64,000 nt of DNA from Sphingomonas sp. (lineage in GTDB: Bacteria > Pseudomonadota > Alphaproteobacteria > Sphingomonadales > Sphingomonadaceae): NCBI RefSeq assembly GCF_017745215.1, contig NZ_JAGHZV010000018.1:1-64000 (forward strand), in the 5' to 3' direction. The notes under the pieces were generated by a model. The model was given only the letters and a program-made list of their open reading frames with translations. It was not told the DNA's origin and made no database searches. The translations under genes were made by a program, and so were the position numbers. Shown here in pieces: positions 1-9,092 of this stretch (positions are counted from its first letter, which is position 1; each line of letters starts with the position of its first letter).

Positions 1-178
1 GGCCGAAAAAAGGCAATCCCTGCTGTTTCAGCAAAGCTGAAACAGATGCGGCACCGGCCCGCTCCCCCACCCGGCCACCCAACGGAAGTTTATTCTATGG
101 GTGGCCGGGTGGGGGAGCGGGCCGGTGCCGCATCTGTTTCAGCTTTGCTGAAACAGCAGGGATTGCCTTTTTTCGGCC
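1..178. repeat. Family A palindromic repeat, copy 1: 81-bp perfect inverted repeat with 16-nt loop
   Basis: 1-81 is the exact reverse complement of 98-178; loop acggaagtttattcta; each arm contains a nested hairpin CTGTTTCAGC-(AAA/TTT)-GCTGAAACAG. Confidence 0.95.
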
Positions 179-263
179 CAACCGCTGCCCGAACATGCTC
201 TAGGCGCGCTCCTCCGATTGGATTAGACCGCGCGCCGACGACTTTCTCCCGGTGAGGATCCTG

Positions 264-977
264 ATGCGTTTCGTGACCGCTGCCCTGGCCGCCCTGGCCG
301 CACTTCTCGTTTCGTCGCCGGCAATGGCCCAAGGCGGCGGGCCCAAGCAGAAGCCCGAGCCGATCATCCTGGGCAACGTCAATGCCGCGCCCGACGCCTT
401 CAAGGCGCCCGCGCCCGACGACGCGACGAATCAATGGGTACTCGACCTCTCCTCGGGCGGCCGCGTCGTGATCCTGCTGCGCCCGGACGTCGCGCCCAAG
501 ATGGTCGAGCGGATCAAGATCCTCACGCGCCAGCATTTCTACGACAACACCGTCTTCCACCGCGTCAACGACGCGCCCGAAGGCATGGCGCAGGGCGGCG
601 ACCCCAAGGGCGACGGCACCGGGGGGTCGGACCTGCCCAACGTCCCCGCCGAGTTCAGCCGCCTGCCGCACGTCCGCGGCGCCGTCTCGGCCGCGCGCGC
701 CGAGGACAAGGACAGCGCGAACAGCCAGTTCTTCATCATGTTCGAGCCCAAGCTCTCGTTCGACGAGAACTACACCGTGTTCGGGCGCGTGATCTCGGGG
801 ATGCAATGGGTCGACGCGATCCAGCGCGGCGAGCCGCCCGCGAACCCGACCAAGATCCTCCACGCCTATATCGGCTCGGACAATCCGCCGGCCTATCAGG
901 GCGAGGCGCCGGCCAAGGTGCTGCCCGCGGGCGAGAAGGAAGTGACGCTACCGGGCACGGCGCCGCCCAAGCCCTGA
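264..977 (+). CDS. Peptidylprolyl isomerase, cyclophilin type, signal peptide
   Basis: MRFVTAALAALAALLVSSPAMAQ leader; cyclophilin motifs FHRVN..., MAQGGDPKGDGTGG, NSQFFIMF. Confidence 0.9.
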   Translation: MRFVTAALAALAALLVSSPAMAQGGGPKQKPEPIILGNVNAAPDAFKAPAPDDATNQWVLDLSSGGRVVILLRPDVAPKMVERIKILTRQHFYDNTVFHRVNDAPEGMAQGGDPKGDGTGGSDLPNVPAEFSRLPHVRGAVSAARAEDKDSANSQFFIMFEPKLSFDENYTVFGRVISGMQWVDAIQRGEPPANPTKILHAYIGSDNPPAYQGEAPAKVLPAGEKEVTLPGTAPPKP

Positions 978-1016
978 CCCGAGGTTAGCAGGCGCCCTTC
1001 GGAGCGCCGCGATGCG

Positions 1017-2072
1017 ATGAACGTCGACCTGTTCGATTTCGAGCTCCCGCCCGAGCGGATCGCGCTGCGCCCGGCCGCGCCGCGCGATTCGGCGCGGCTG
1101 CTGGTGCTCGAGGGCCAGGCGGTGCGCGACCTCCATGTCCACGACCTGCCCGCACAGCTCCGCCCCGGCGACTGCCTCGTCTTCAACGACACGCGCGTGA
1201 TCCCCGCGCAGCTCCAGGGGCTCCGGGGGACCCGCGGGGACGGCGCACAGAGCGCAGCGGGGCCGAAGATCGGCGCGACGCTCCACAAGCGCGAGGGGCC
1301 GCGGCGCTGGCGCGCCTTCGTCCGCAACGCCAAACGGCTGCGCGAAGGCGACGAGATCGACTTCGGCGCCGGCGTCACCGCCATCGCCGCCGACCGCGCC
1401 GACGACGGGAGCTTCGCACTCGACTTCGCCGGCGACGAGCCGGTCGAGCTGCTGCTCGAGCGCGCCGGACACATGCCGCTGCCGCCGTACATCGCCTCGA
1501 AACGCCCGACCGACGCGCGCGATGCCGAGGATTACCAGACGATGTTCGCCGCCGAGCCCGGCGCGGTCGCGGCCCCCACCGCGGCGCTCCACTTCACTCC
1601 GGAGCTGGTCGAGGCGCTCGACGCCGCGCGCGTGGGGCATGCGACGCTGACGCTCCACGTCGGCGCGGGCACGTTCCTGCCGGTCAAGGCCGAGGACACC
1701 GACGCGCATCGCATGCACGCCGAATGGGGCCGCATCGACGCCGCCACTGCCGACCGGCTCAACGCCGTGCGCCACGCGGGCGGGCGGCTGATCGCGGTCG
1801 GCACCACCAGCCTCCGCCTGATCGAGAGCGCCTGCGGAGAGGACGGCGTGATCCGCCCGTTCGAGGGCGACACCGCGATCTTCATCATCCCCGGCTATCG
1901 CTTCCGCGGCGTCGACGGGCTCATCACCAACTTCCACCTGCCGCGCTCGACGCTGTTCATGCTGGTCTCGGCGCTGATGGGGCTGGAGCGGATGCAGGAC
2001 GCCTATGCGCATGCGATCGCGGAAGGGTATCGCTTCTATTCCTACGGGGATGCGTCGCTGCTGCTGCCATAG
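1017..2072 (+). CDS. queA: S-adenosylmethionine:tRNA ribosyltransferase-isomerase
   Basis: [63 protein letters not shown] are QueA signatures. Confidence 0.95.
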   Translation: MNVDLFDFELPPERIALRPAAPRDSARLLVLEGQAVRDLHVHDLPAQLRPGDCLVFNDTRVIPAQLQGLRGTRGDGAQSAAGPKIGATLHKREGPRRWRAFVRNAKRLREGDEIDFGAGVTAIAADRADDGSFALDFAGDEPVELLLERAGHMPLPPYIASKRPTDARDAEDYQTMFAAEPGAVAAPTAALHFTPELVEALDAARVGHATLTLHVGAGTFLPVKAEDTDAHRMHAEWGRIDAATADRLNAVRHAGGRLIAVGTTSLRLIESACGEDGVIRPFEGDTAIFIIPGYRFRGVDGLITNFHLPRSTLFMLVSALMGLERMQDAYAHAIAEGYRFYSYGDASLLLP

Positions 2073-2084
2073 TCCCCTTCCCGC

Positions 2085-2717
2085 CTAGTTCAGGCCACAG
2101 CATTTCTTGTATTTCTTGCCCGAACCGCAGGGACAGCGATCGTTTCGGCCGATCTTCCCTTCCGAGGGACGCCGATCATTCTCGAGCCGCCATTCGTGAA
2201 GCAATTGAACCCAATTCGCGAGGAAGACACCCACGTCGTCATGCGCAGCGATGAGTCCGGTCTCGTCGAGGCTCATCGTCCGGTTCGCGACCGCCACGAG
2301 CGTGACGATCCCGTCCAGCGCCGCTTTCGCGACGGCGTCTTCGCTGGCGCGCAGGCGGTTCCAACCTTTCGGCGCGAGCTTCAATGCGAGCGCGAAACCT
2401 TCGATCCAGAGCTCCCATAGCGATTCACCGTCTCTCGGATCGGTGTCCAGCAGGGGCACGTATTCGCCCGGGCGCCCAAGGCTCGCCACCGTGTCGTCAT
2501 GGTGGCGCATGACGAGGGCGACGAAACGCTCGGCCTCCCCATCGGTCTCGAAGGGCGGCTCGCCTCCGTTCCATATGCGGGGGAGCCAATCGGACGGCGG
2601 GATCGGTTCGGGGCTGACGATCACGCCGGTCACGAAACCGTCGAGTTCCGAAAGCAGCATTCCCTCGTCGTCCAGTCCCAGCAACAGCGATTCGAGGTCG
2701 TCCAGATAATCGTTCAC
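2085..2717 (-). CDS. YecA/UPF0149-like protein with C-terminal SEC-C zinc motif
   Basis: C-terminus [23 protein letters not shown] start inferred. Confidence 0.85.
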   Translation of the reverse strand: MNDYLDDLESLLLGLDDEGMLLSELDGFVTGVIVSPEPIPPSDWLPRIWNGGEPPFETDGEAERFVALVMRHHDDTVASLGRPGEYVPLLDTDPRDGESLWELWIEGFALALKLAPKGWNRLRASEDAVAKAALDGIVTLVAVANRTMSLDETGLIAAHDDVGVFLANWVQLLHEWRLENDRRPSEGKIGRNDRCPCGSGKKYKKCCGLN

Positions 2718-2872
2718 GAGTCGCTCCCGTCGATGGCGAGGCCATGATAGCAGCGCTCCTCGGCACTGCGACAAGCCGCGACATCTATGGCGCGCCCGCT
2801 ACCGCGAGTCGCCATGCCTCGGACACAATACCGCGCTCTGTGATGGCGTCCTCGTGTGGAGATTCTTGCCTG

Positions 2873-3424
2873 ATGCGTCCCCTGCTGCTGCTCGCCGGCC
2901 TGCTGGTCGCCACGCCCGCCTTCGCCCAATCGGGCCATCGGCTCCCGCGCGGCGACGCGCCGCCGCAGGACGCCCGCTCGCAGCAGCCCGCCGCGACGAT
3001 CATCGCCGAGCCGGTCGCGATGATGATCGCCGCCTTCGATTCGGACGGCGACGCCAGGGTGACCCGCGCCGAGTTCGATGCGGGGCTGAGGCACGCCTGG
3101 GCCGGGGTCGGCGGCGGCTCGGCGGGCTATATCGGCTATTCGGACTGGGCGGCGACCTGGCTCGGCGACCGCAACGCGCTGCCCAGCCCGTTCGAGCTCG
3201 ACACCAACGGCGACAACCGCATCACCTTCGACGAGCTGGCGGCGCGCTTCGACCTCTATTTCACGCGCTTCGACGCCAACAAGGACGGCGTGATCACCCG
3301 CAGCGAGCTGATCCAGATCCGCGCACCGGGGATGGGCCCGGGCGACCGCCGGGGCGGCGGGATGCGGCGGCGCGGCGGCTGGGGCGGCAGCCAGGGCGGC
3401 GGCGGAATGGGCCCGGGCGAATGA
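2873..3424 (+). CDS. EF-hand domain secreted protein
   Basis: Signal peptide; DSDGDARVTRAEF, DTNGDNRITFDEL, DANKDGVITRSEL. Confidence 0.85.
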   Translation: MRPLLLLAGLLVATPAFAQSGHRLPRGDAPPQDARSQQPAATIIAEPVAMMIAAFDSDGDARVTRAEFDAGLRHAWAGVGGGSAGYIGYSDWAATWLGDRNALPSPFELDTNGDNRITFDELAARFDLYFTRFDANKDGVITRSELIQIRAPGMGPGDRRGGGMRRRGGWGGSQGGGGMGPGE

Positions 3425-3466
3425 TGTCCTAGCATCACATGCACTTGCCCCGCTAAGACAGCGGCG

Positions 3467-4480
3467 ATGGCCGCGCATTCTCACGACCACCACGGGCACA
3501 GCCACGGGCACGGCCATAGCCATGCCCACGGCCATTCGCACGGGCACGGACACGTCCACGCTCCCGCCGACTTCGGCCGCGCCTTCGCGATCGGCACGGT
3601 GCTCAACCTCGGCTTCGTGCTGGTCGAGGGGCTCGCCGGCATGTGGATCGGCTCGATGGCGCTGCTCGCCGACGCGGGGCACAATCTCTCGGACGTGCTC
3701 GGGCTGCTGATCGCCTGGGGCGGCGCCGAGCTCGCCAAGCGGCCCGCATCGAAGCGCTTCACCTACGGCTATCGCGGCTCGACGATCCTCGCCGCGCTGT
3801 TCAACGCGGTGCTGCTGCTCGTCGCGGTCGGCGCGATCGCGCTCGAGGCGCGGCAGCGGCTCTCGTGGCAGCCGCAGGTGCCCGGCGGCACGATGATGAT
3901 CGTCGCGGCGGTGGGCATCGTCATCAACCTCTCTACCGCGCTGCTCTTCGTCAGCGGGCGCAAGGGCGACGTCAACATCCGCGGCGCCTTCCTCCACATG
4001 GCGGCCGATGCGGCGGTCTCGGCCGGGGTGGTGATCGGCGGCGGGCTGATCCTGCTCACCGGCATGAGTTGGATCGACCCGATGATCAGCCTCGTGATCA
4101 TCGTCGTGATCCTTTGGAGCACCTGGGGGCTGCTCAAGGAATCGCTCACCATGGCGATGCACGCGGTGCCCGCGGGGATCGATCCCGAGGCGGTCGAGGC
4201 GCTGCTCGAGGGCCTGCCCGGGGTTTGCCGCGTGCACGATCTCCATATCTGGCCTATGAGCACCACCGAAGCGGCGCTCACGGCGCACCTCGTGATGCCC
4301 GATGGTCATCCGGGTGACGCATTCCTGATGGACCTGCAGCAGCGGTTGGCGCACGATTTCGGAATCGAGCATACGACCGTGCAGATCGAATTGGGCGACG
4401 GGGCGGAATGCCGCATGACGCATGGCCATGAAGGGGCGGAAACGGGGAATGAACATGATCACGGCCACGCACATGGCTGA
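3467..4480 (+). CDS. Cation diffusion facilitator (CDF) metal efflux transporter, His-rich termini
   Basis: HSHDHHGHSHGHGHSHAHGHSHGHGH N-terminus; ADAGHNLSDVLGLLIAWG, HMAADAAVSAGVVIGG. Confidence 0.92.
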   Translation: MAAHSHDHHGHSHGHGHSHAHGHSHGHGHVHAPADFGRAFAIGTVLNLGFVLVEGLAGMWIGSMALLADAGHNLSDVLGLLIAWGGAELAKRPASKRFTYGYRGSTILAALFNAVLLLVAVGAIALEARQRLSWQPQVPGGTMMIVAAVGIVINLSTALLFVSGRKGDVNIRGAFLHMAADAAVSAGVVIGGGLILLTGMSWIDPMISLVIIVVILWSTWGLLKESLTMAMHAVPAGIDPEAVEALLEGLPGVCRVHDLHIWPMSTTEAALTAHLVMPDGHPGDAFLMDLQQRLAHDFGIEHTTVQIELGDGAECRMTHGHEGAETGNEHDHGHAHG

Positions 4481-5165
4481 GACGGCGCCGGGCGCGCCGG
4501 GCCTGCGCGCGTCCGCCGCGGGGGAGCTCCCGCCGATTCGCCTGGTCATCTTCGATTTCGACGGCACGCTGTCGGACAGCGGCGACTGGTTCCTCTCGGT
4601 GGTCGACGAGCTGGCGGCGAAGTTCCGCTTCCGCACCGTCGCCGACCATGAGGTCGAGATGCTGCGGAACAAGAGCTCGCGCGAAGTGATCAACTATCTC
4701 GGCATCGCGCGCTGGAAGCTGCCGCTGATCGCGCGCTACGTCCGCCGGCTGGTCGGGCAGAACGCCGACCAGATCGAGCTCTTCCCCGGCACCCCCGACC
4801 TGCTCGAGCGGCTGCGCGCGAGCGGGGTCAAGATCGCGCTGGTGACGTCGAACTCCGAGGCCAATGCCCGCGCGATCCTGGGCGAGGAGAATGCCGCACG
4901 AATCGACTTCTTCGCCTGCGGCTCCTCGCTGTTCGGCAAGGCGCCCAAGTTCCGCCGCACGCTCAAGAAGCTCGGCATCGCCGCCGACGAGGTCCTTTCG
5001 GTCGGCGACGAGACGCGCGACATCGACGCGGCGCGCGAAGTGGGCATGCGCGTCGGCTCGGTGCTGTGGGGCTATGCCAGCGAGGACGTGCTTGCCGGCC
5101 TCGGCCCCGACGCGCTGTTCCGCACACCGCAGGACATCCTCGATTACGTCGAGGCGAATCGCTGA
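4473..5165 (+). CDS. HAD superfamily hydrolase
   Basis: IFDFDGTLSDSGDWF, LVTSNSEANA, SVGDETRDIDAAREVGM; ATGGCTGA overlap with the CDF stop. Confidence 0.88.
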   Translation: MAETAPGAPGLRASAAGELPPIRLVIFDFDGTLSDSGDWFLSVVDELAAKFRFRTVADHEVEMLRNKSSREVINYLGIARWKLPLIARYVRRLVGQNADQIELFPGTPDLLERLRASGVKIALVTSNSEANARAILGEENAARIDFFACGSSLFGKAPKFRRTLKKLGIAADEVLSVGDETRDIDAAREVGMRVGSVLWGYASEDVLAGLGPDALFRTPQDILDYVEANR

Positions 5166-5177
5166 GGCACGACTCGC

Positions 5178-5747
5178 TCAGCCGAGCGAGCGAGACAGCC
5201 AGGCGACCGGGCCCGAGAGGATGAGCAGCGCGAGCACGAGCCCGTGCCACCAGCGCGCGCGGACGACGATCATCGAGACCATCACCGCCAGTACCGCCAG
5301 GTCCGGAATCCGCCCGCCGATCGCCAGCCGGCCGTCGCGAATCGCCGCCTCGACGATCGAGCGGCCCAGCGCCCAGGCGAGCGTCAGCGCGAACAGCGTC
5401 CAGATGAACCGCCGGTTCTCGGCATAATAGTCGCGGAGCGACAGCCCCGCCGCGGGAACCTCGTCGGGCAGCACCGCGCTGGTGAGCAGGAACAGCAGGA
5501 TCAACTGGACGAGCACCGGCACGAAGGCGCCGATCGTCGTCGGCTTCTCGCTCGGTGCATAGAGCGACCACCAGATCATGATGTTGACCATCAGCACCGC
5601 CACGGCAGCGGCGAGCGCCGCCCAGTCCCACGTCACGCGCGCCCGGGCGCGCAACAGCCCCTTCAGGCTGACCAGAAGGTCGCTGATCGCCAGCCCGACG
5701 ACGATCGAGGCGAGCACCAGCACATATTCATAGGGTCCCATCCGCAT
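5178..5747 (-). CDS. Hypothetical multi-pass membrane protein
   Basis: Hydrophobic segments; intact ORF with plausible codon bias. Confidence 0.7.
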   Translation of the reverse strand: MRMGPYEYVLVLASIVVGLAISDLLVSLKGLLRARARVTWDWAALAAAVAVLMVNIMIWWSLYAPSEKPTTIGAFVPVLVQLILLFLLTSAVLPDEVPAAGLSLRDYYAENRRFIWTLFALTLAWALGRSIVEAAIRDGRLAIGGRIPDLAVLAVMVSMIVVRARWWHGLVLALLILSGPVAWLSRSLG

Positions 5748-5808
5748 CCCCCATGCGTGTCCCGGCCAGCATGACGCGGCGGAGGGTTCAGCTCAACCGC
5801 ATCATTAC

Positions 5809-5821
5809 TTGACGTAGTCAA
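5809..5821. promoter_or_regulatory. Candidate MarR operator TTGACGTAGTCAA
   Basis: Perfect 5-bp-arm palindrome (TTGAC-GTA-GTCAA) 22 nt upstream of a MarR-family ATG. Confidence 0.55.
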
Positions 5822-5843
5822 CTAATCGACGCATCAATCCTGC

Positions 5844-6833
5844 ATGACCCCTGCAATCGACTCGGCCGTCACCAGCTTCCGCGCCTTCAACCGCGTGCAC
5901 ACGCGCTTCGCCGGCGTGCTCACGCCGCGCTACATGGGGAGCGAGCTGAGCCTCGCCGAAGCGCGGATGCTCTACGAGATCGCCGTCCGCGACTCGGTGC
6001 TCGCCAGCGAATTGCAGGCGCTGCTCGACCTCGACGCGGGCTATGCGAGCCGCATCCTGCGCCGCTTCGAGGAGCGCGGCTGGATCGCGCGCGGGCGCGG
6101 CAGCGACGCAAGGCGCCGGCCGATCACGCTAACCGAGGCGGGCCGCGTTGCCTTCGAGTCGCTCGACGCCGCGACGCGCGCCGATGCCGAGCGCGCGCTC
6201 GGCGCGCTGGGCGAAGGCGGCAGCAGGGCGCTCGCCCAGGCGCTCGACACGGCGCGCACGCTGATGGAGGGCGCCGCGCTGCCCTGGACATTGCGCCCGT
6301 TCCGTGCCGGCGACATGGGGATGATCGCCGCGCGCCAGGCGATCCTCTACAACGAGGGCTATGACTGGGGCCGGGGCATGGAAGTGCTGCTCGGCGAAGT
6401 CGTCACCGCCTTCCTGCGCGACTTCCGGCCAGGCCGCGAGCAATGCTGGGTCGCGGAACGCGGCGGGCGGATGCTCGGCTCGGTGTTCCTCGTCGATGCG
6501 GGTGACGGGATCGCCAAGCTCCGGCTGCTTTATGTCGAGCCGGATGCGCGGGGGACCGGCATCGGCCAGGCGCTGGTCGCGACGTGCGTCGAGTTCGCGC
6601 GTGCGGCGGGCTATCGCAAGCTGACGCTCTGGACACACGCGGTGCTCACCAGCGCACGGCGCATCTACGCCGCGGCGGGCATGCGCCTGGTCTCGAGCGA
6701 GGTGCACGAAGCGTTCGGCAAGCCCGAGCTGGGCGAGACCTGGGAAATGGACCTTCAGGGCGAGTCGACATTCGGGGGCGAAAGCCGGCCGGCTCCGACC
6801 GGTTCGACAGCCGGGTTGCAAAATAGGAGTTGA
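5844..6833 (+). CDS. Bifunctional MarR-type HTH / GNAT N-acetyltransferase
   Basis: N-terminal winged helix (ELQALLDLDAGYASRILRRFEERGWI), C-terminal GNAT (LRLLYVEPDARGTGIGQALVATCVEFARAAGY). Confidence 0.88.
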   Translation: MTPAIDSAVTSFRAFNRVHTRFAGVLTPRYMGSELSLAEARMLYEIAVRDSVLASELQALLDLDAGYASRILRRFEERGWIARGRGSDARRRPITLTEAGRVAFESLDAATRADAERALGALGEGGSRALAQALDTARTLMEGAALPWTLRPFRAGDMGMIAARQAILYNEGYDWGRGMEVLLGEVVTAFLRDFRPGREQCWVAERGGRMLGSVFLVDAGDGIAKLRLLYVEPDARGTGIGQALVATCVEFARAAGYRKLTLWTHAVLTSARRIYAAAGMRLVSSEVHEAFGKPELGETWEMDLQGESTFGGESRPAPTGSTAGLQNRS

Positions 6834-6966
6834 GGCGCGAGCCTGGGTGCCGCTCTTTCGCATCGTCGATCCACACCAGAGTCCCTCCGGGGACCTTCGG
6901 GCATTCGTTCATGCCGAACGGCGTTTTTTCACATTATCGGTGTCAACCGTGTAAACTGTATTACGC
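6798..6966 (+). repeat. Family D dispersed repeat, copy 1
   Basis: Shares GGTTGCAAAATAGGARTTGAG..., CTCTTTCGCATCGTCGATCCAC and TTTTTTCACAT..GGTGTCAACCGTGTAAACTGTATTA with the reverse complement of 52886-53070. Confidence 0.85.
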
Positions 6967-6968
6967 TT

Positions 6969-7295
6969 CTATACCACCACTTGGGCGCCGAAGTGGAGCG
7001 CGAGCCACACCGTCGGGCTCGCCGTATGGGTCACCCAATGCCGCGCGCCGGCGGGGACCAGCAGGTGATCCCCCGGCGCCAGCCGCAGCTCGGGCCCGTC
7101 CTCGATCCGCAGCCCCGCCTCGCCGGCGAGCAGCAGCACCCATTCGTCCCAGCCCTGCACCATCGGCTCGGCTTCGGGGGTGGCCTGCCCCATCGACACG
7201 ATCCGCTCGATCCGCACCCCCGGGCGCGCGAGCAGCTCGGTGAAGGCTTCGCCCGCGCGGGCATCGGGCAGGTCGGCGAGGAGATTGTCGGTCAT
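6969..7295 (-). CDS. Cupin domain protein
   Basis: [33 protein letters not shown]. Confidence 0.85.
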   Translation of the reverse strand: MTDNLLADLPDARAGEAFTELLARPGVRIERIVSMGQATPEAEPMVQGWDEWVLLLAGEAGLRIEDGPELRLAPGDHLLVPAGARHWVTHTASPTVWLALHFGAQVVV

Positions 7296-7308
7296 GTCCT
7301 CCCTCGTA

Positions 7309-7445
7309 GCCCAATCCTCCCCCGGAGGGGGAGGGGGACCAGCCGCAGGCTGGTGGAGGGGGAGTTCAGCCTTGGCGACGTCGCTCGCGGAGACCCCTCT
7401 CCACCGCTTCGCGGTCCCCCTCTCCCTCCGGGAGAGGATTGGGCT
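7309..7445. repeat. Family C modular inverted repeat, copy 1
   Basis: agcccaatcctcccccgg...ccgggagaggattgggct ends; internal accagccgcaggctggt and accgcttcgcggt hairpins. Confidence 0.85.
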
Positions 7446-7469
7446 GGTTTTTGGCGCCATCAGCGGGCA

Positions 7470-8621
7470 ATGCCCCACGCCATGCCTCCCCGCTTCGACT
7501 TCACCATCCACGCGACCGACGGCAAGGCGCGGCTCGGGACCATCGCGATGCGCCGCGGCGAGATCCGCACGCCGGCCTTCATGCCCGTCGGCACCGCCGC
7601 CACGGTCAAGGCGGTCAAGCCCGCCGACGTGCGCGCCGCGGGCGCCGACATCCTGCTCGGCAACACCTATCACCTGATGCTCCGCCCCGGCGCCGAGCGC
7701 GTCCACCGGCTGGGCGGGCTGCACAGGTTCATGGGCTGGGACCGGCCGATCCTCACCGATTCGGGCGGCTACCAGGTGATGAGCCTCTCCGACCTCACCA
7801 CCCGCGACGAGCAAGGCGTCTCGTTCAAGTCGCACCTCGACGGCTCGCGCCATATGCTGAGCCCCGAGCGATCGATGGAGATCCAGCGGCTGCTCGGCTC
7901 GGACATCGTGATGGCGTTCGACGAGCTCGTCCCCACCACCTCGACCCGCGACGTCCAGGCGCGCGCGATGGAGCGGTCGATGCGCTGGGCGCGCCGCTCG
8001 CGCGATGCTTTCGACGCCGGTGTCGAGCATGCGTCAGGCGCGGCGCTGTTCGGCATCCAGCAGGGCGCGCTCGACGCGCAGCTGCGGGGGGCGTCGGCCG
8101 AAGCGCTGCGCGAGATCGGGTTCGACGGCTATGCGGTCGGCGGGCTCGCGGTCGGCGAGGGCCAGGAAGCGATGTTCGGGGTGCTCGACTATGCCCCGGG
8201 CCAGCTCCCCGAGGACCGGCCGCGCTACCTGATGGGCGTGGGCAAGCCCGACGACATCGTCGGCGCGGTCGAGCGCGGGATCGACATGTTCGATTGCGTG
8301 CTGCCCACGCGCTCGGGCCGCACCGGCCAGGCCTTCACGCGCGCCGGGCCGATCAACATCCGCAACGCCAGGTTCGCCGAGGAGCAGGGCCCGCTCGACC
8401 CCGAATGCCCCTGCCCCGTCTGTGCGCAGTGGAGCCGCGCCTATCTCCATCACCTCGTCCGCGCGGGCGAGATCCTGGGGGCGATGCTGATGACCGAGCA
8501 CAACCTCTGGTTCTACCAGACCCTGATGGCCGACCTGCGCGCGGCGATCGGCGAGGGCCGGCTCAAAGACTTCGCCGACGGCTTCCGCGCGCGCTATTGC
8601 CGCACGAGCGAAAGCGGCTAA
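7470..8621 (+). CDS. tgt: tRNA-guanine transglycosylase
   Basis: [14 protein letters not shown]-like, [58 protein letters not shown]. Confidence 0.95.
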   Translation: MPHAMPPRFDFTIHATDGKARLGTIAMRRGEIRTPAFMPVGTAATVKAVKPADVRAAGADILLGNTYHLMLRPGAERVHRLGGLHRFMGWDRPILTDSGGYQVMSLSDLTTRDEQGVSFKSHLDGSRHMLSPERSMEIQRLLGSDIVMAFDELVPTTSTRDVQARAMERSMRWARRSRDAFDAGVEHASGAALFGIQQGALDAQLRGASAEALREIGFDGYAVGGLAVGEGQEAMFGVLDYAPGQLPEDRPRYLMGVGKPDDIVGAVERGIDMFDCVLPTRSGRTGQAFTRAGPINIRNARFAEEQGPLDPECPCPVCAQWSRAYLHHLVRAGEILGAMLMTEHNLWFYQTLMADLRAAIGEGRLKDFADGFRARYCRTSESG

Positions 8622-8651
8622 TCGAAGCGCACGACCAAGGGGGGACCGACG

Positions 8652-8972
8652 ATGCTGTGGGTGCTGAGGCTGCTGACGCTGGTGGTGGGTGTGGGCACCG
8701 GCTGGCGCTTGCTCGACGGCGTGGCGCACAGCCCGGTGCTCAAATGGCCCGAGGCTTTTGCCGCCGTCGCGCTGGTCGTCTCGGCGATGCTCCCCAGAGG
8801 GACCGCGAACGGCGCGCTGATCGCGTCGAATTCCTTTGCGTTGGGGGTCTTCTCGCTGGTGCTGTCGGGCTATCTCGTACCCGGCCGGCCGGTCGATCCG
8901 CTGCTGATCGCGGCGATGGCGCTCAACCTCGCGAGCGTGCTGCTGCTGATCTCCAGGGGTGGCGGGCACTGA
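8652..8972 (+). CDS. Hypothetical small membrane protein
   Basis: Three to four hydrophobic segments. Confidence 0.6.
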   Translation: MLWVLRLLTLVVGVGTGWRLLDGVAHSPVLKWPEAFAAVALVVSAMLPRGTANGALIASNSFALGVFSLVLSGYLVPGRPVDPLLIAAMALNLASVLLLISRGGGH

Positions 8973-8995
8973 GGCTCGCCAACGAGAAAATTACG

Positions 8996-9003
8996 TTAAC
9001 CAT
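8996..9003. promoter_or_regulatory. Candidate CtrA half-site TTAACCAT
   Basis: Octamer match to the known alphaproteobacterial CtrA motif, about 90 nt upstream of the cell wall hydrolase. Confidence 0.4.
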
Positions 9004-9092
9004 CAACTGTTTCGCCGCGGGACGCGCCCGAATCGCGTGGCGAATCCTTAAGCTCGATCGGCTATAAGCCTGCCCCGGGAGCGAATGGGCAG

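Noticed and set aside
46-255. 69-aa ORF containing VYSMGGRVGERAGAA
   Set aside because: Lies inside the family A palindrome; translation is explained by the repeat.
3473-3555. Possible tandem DNA repeat (cac/ggc/cat periodicity)
   Set aside because: Encodes the His-rich metal-binding N-terminus of the CDF transporter; ordinary for this family.
2714-4693. 659-aa minus-strand ORF and other very long ORFs antisense to called genes (for example 29017-30579, 37369-39282, 46258-48552, 51489-53033)
   Set aside because: High-GC shadow ORFs: low-complexity Arg/Ala/Gly/His-rich translations antisense to genes with recognisable family motifs.
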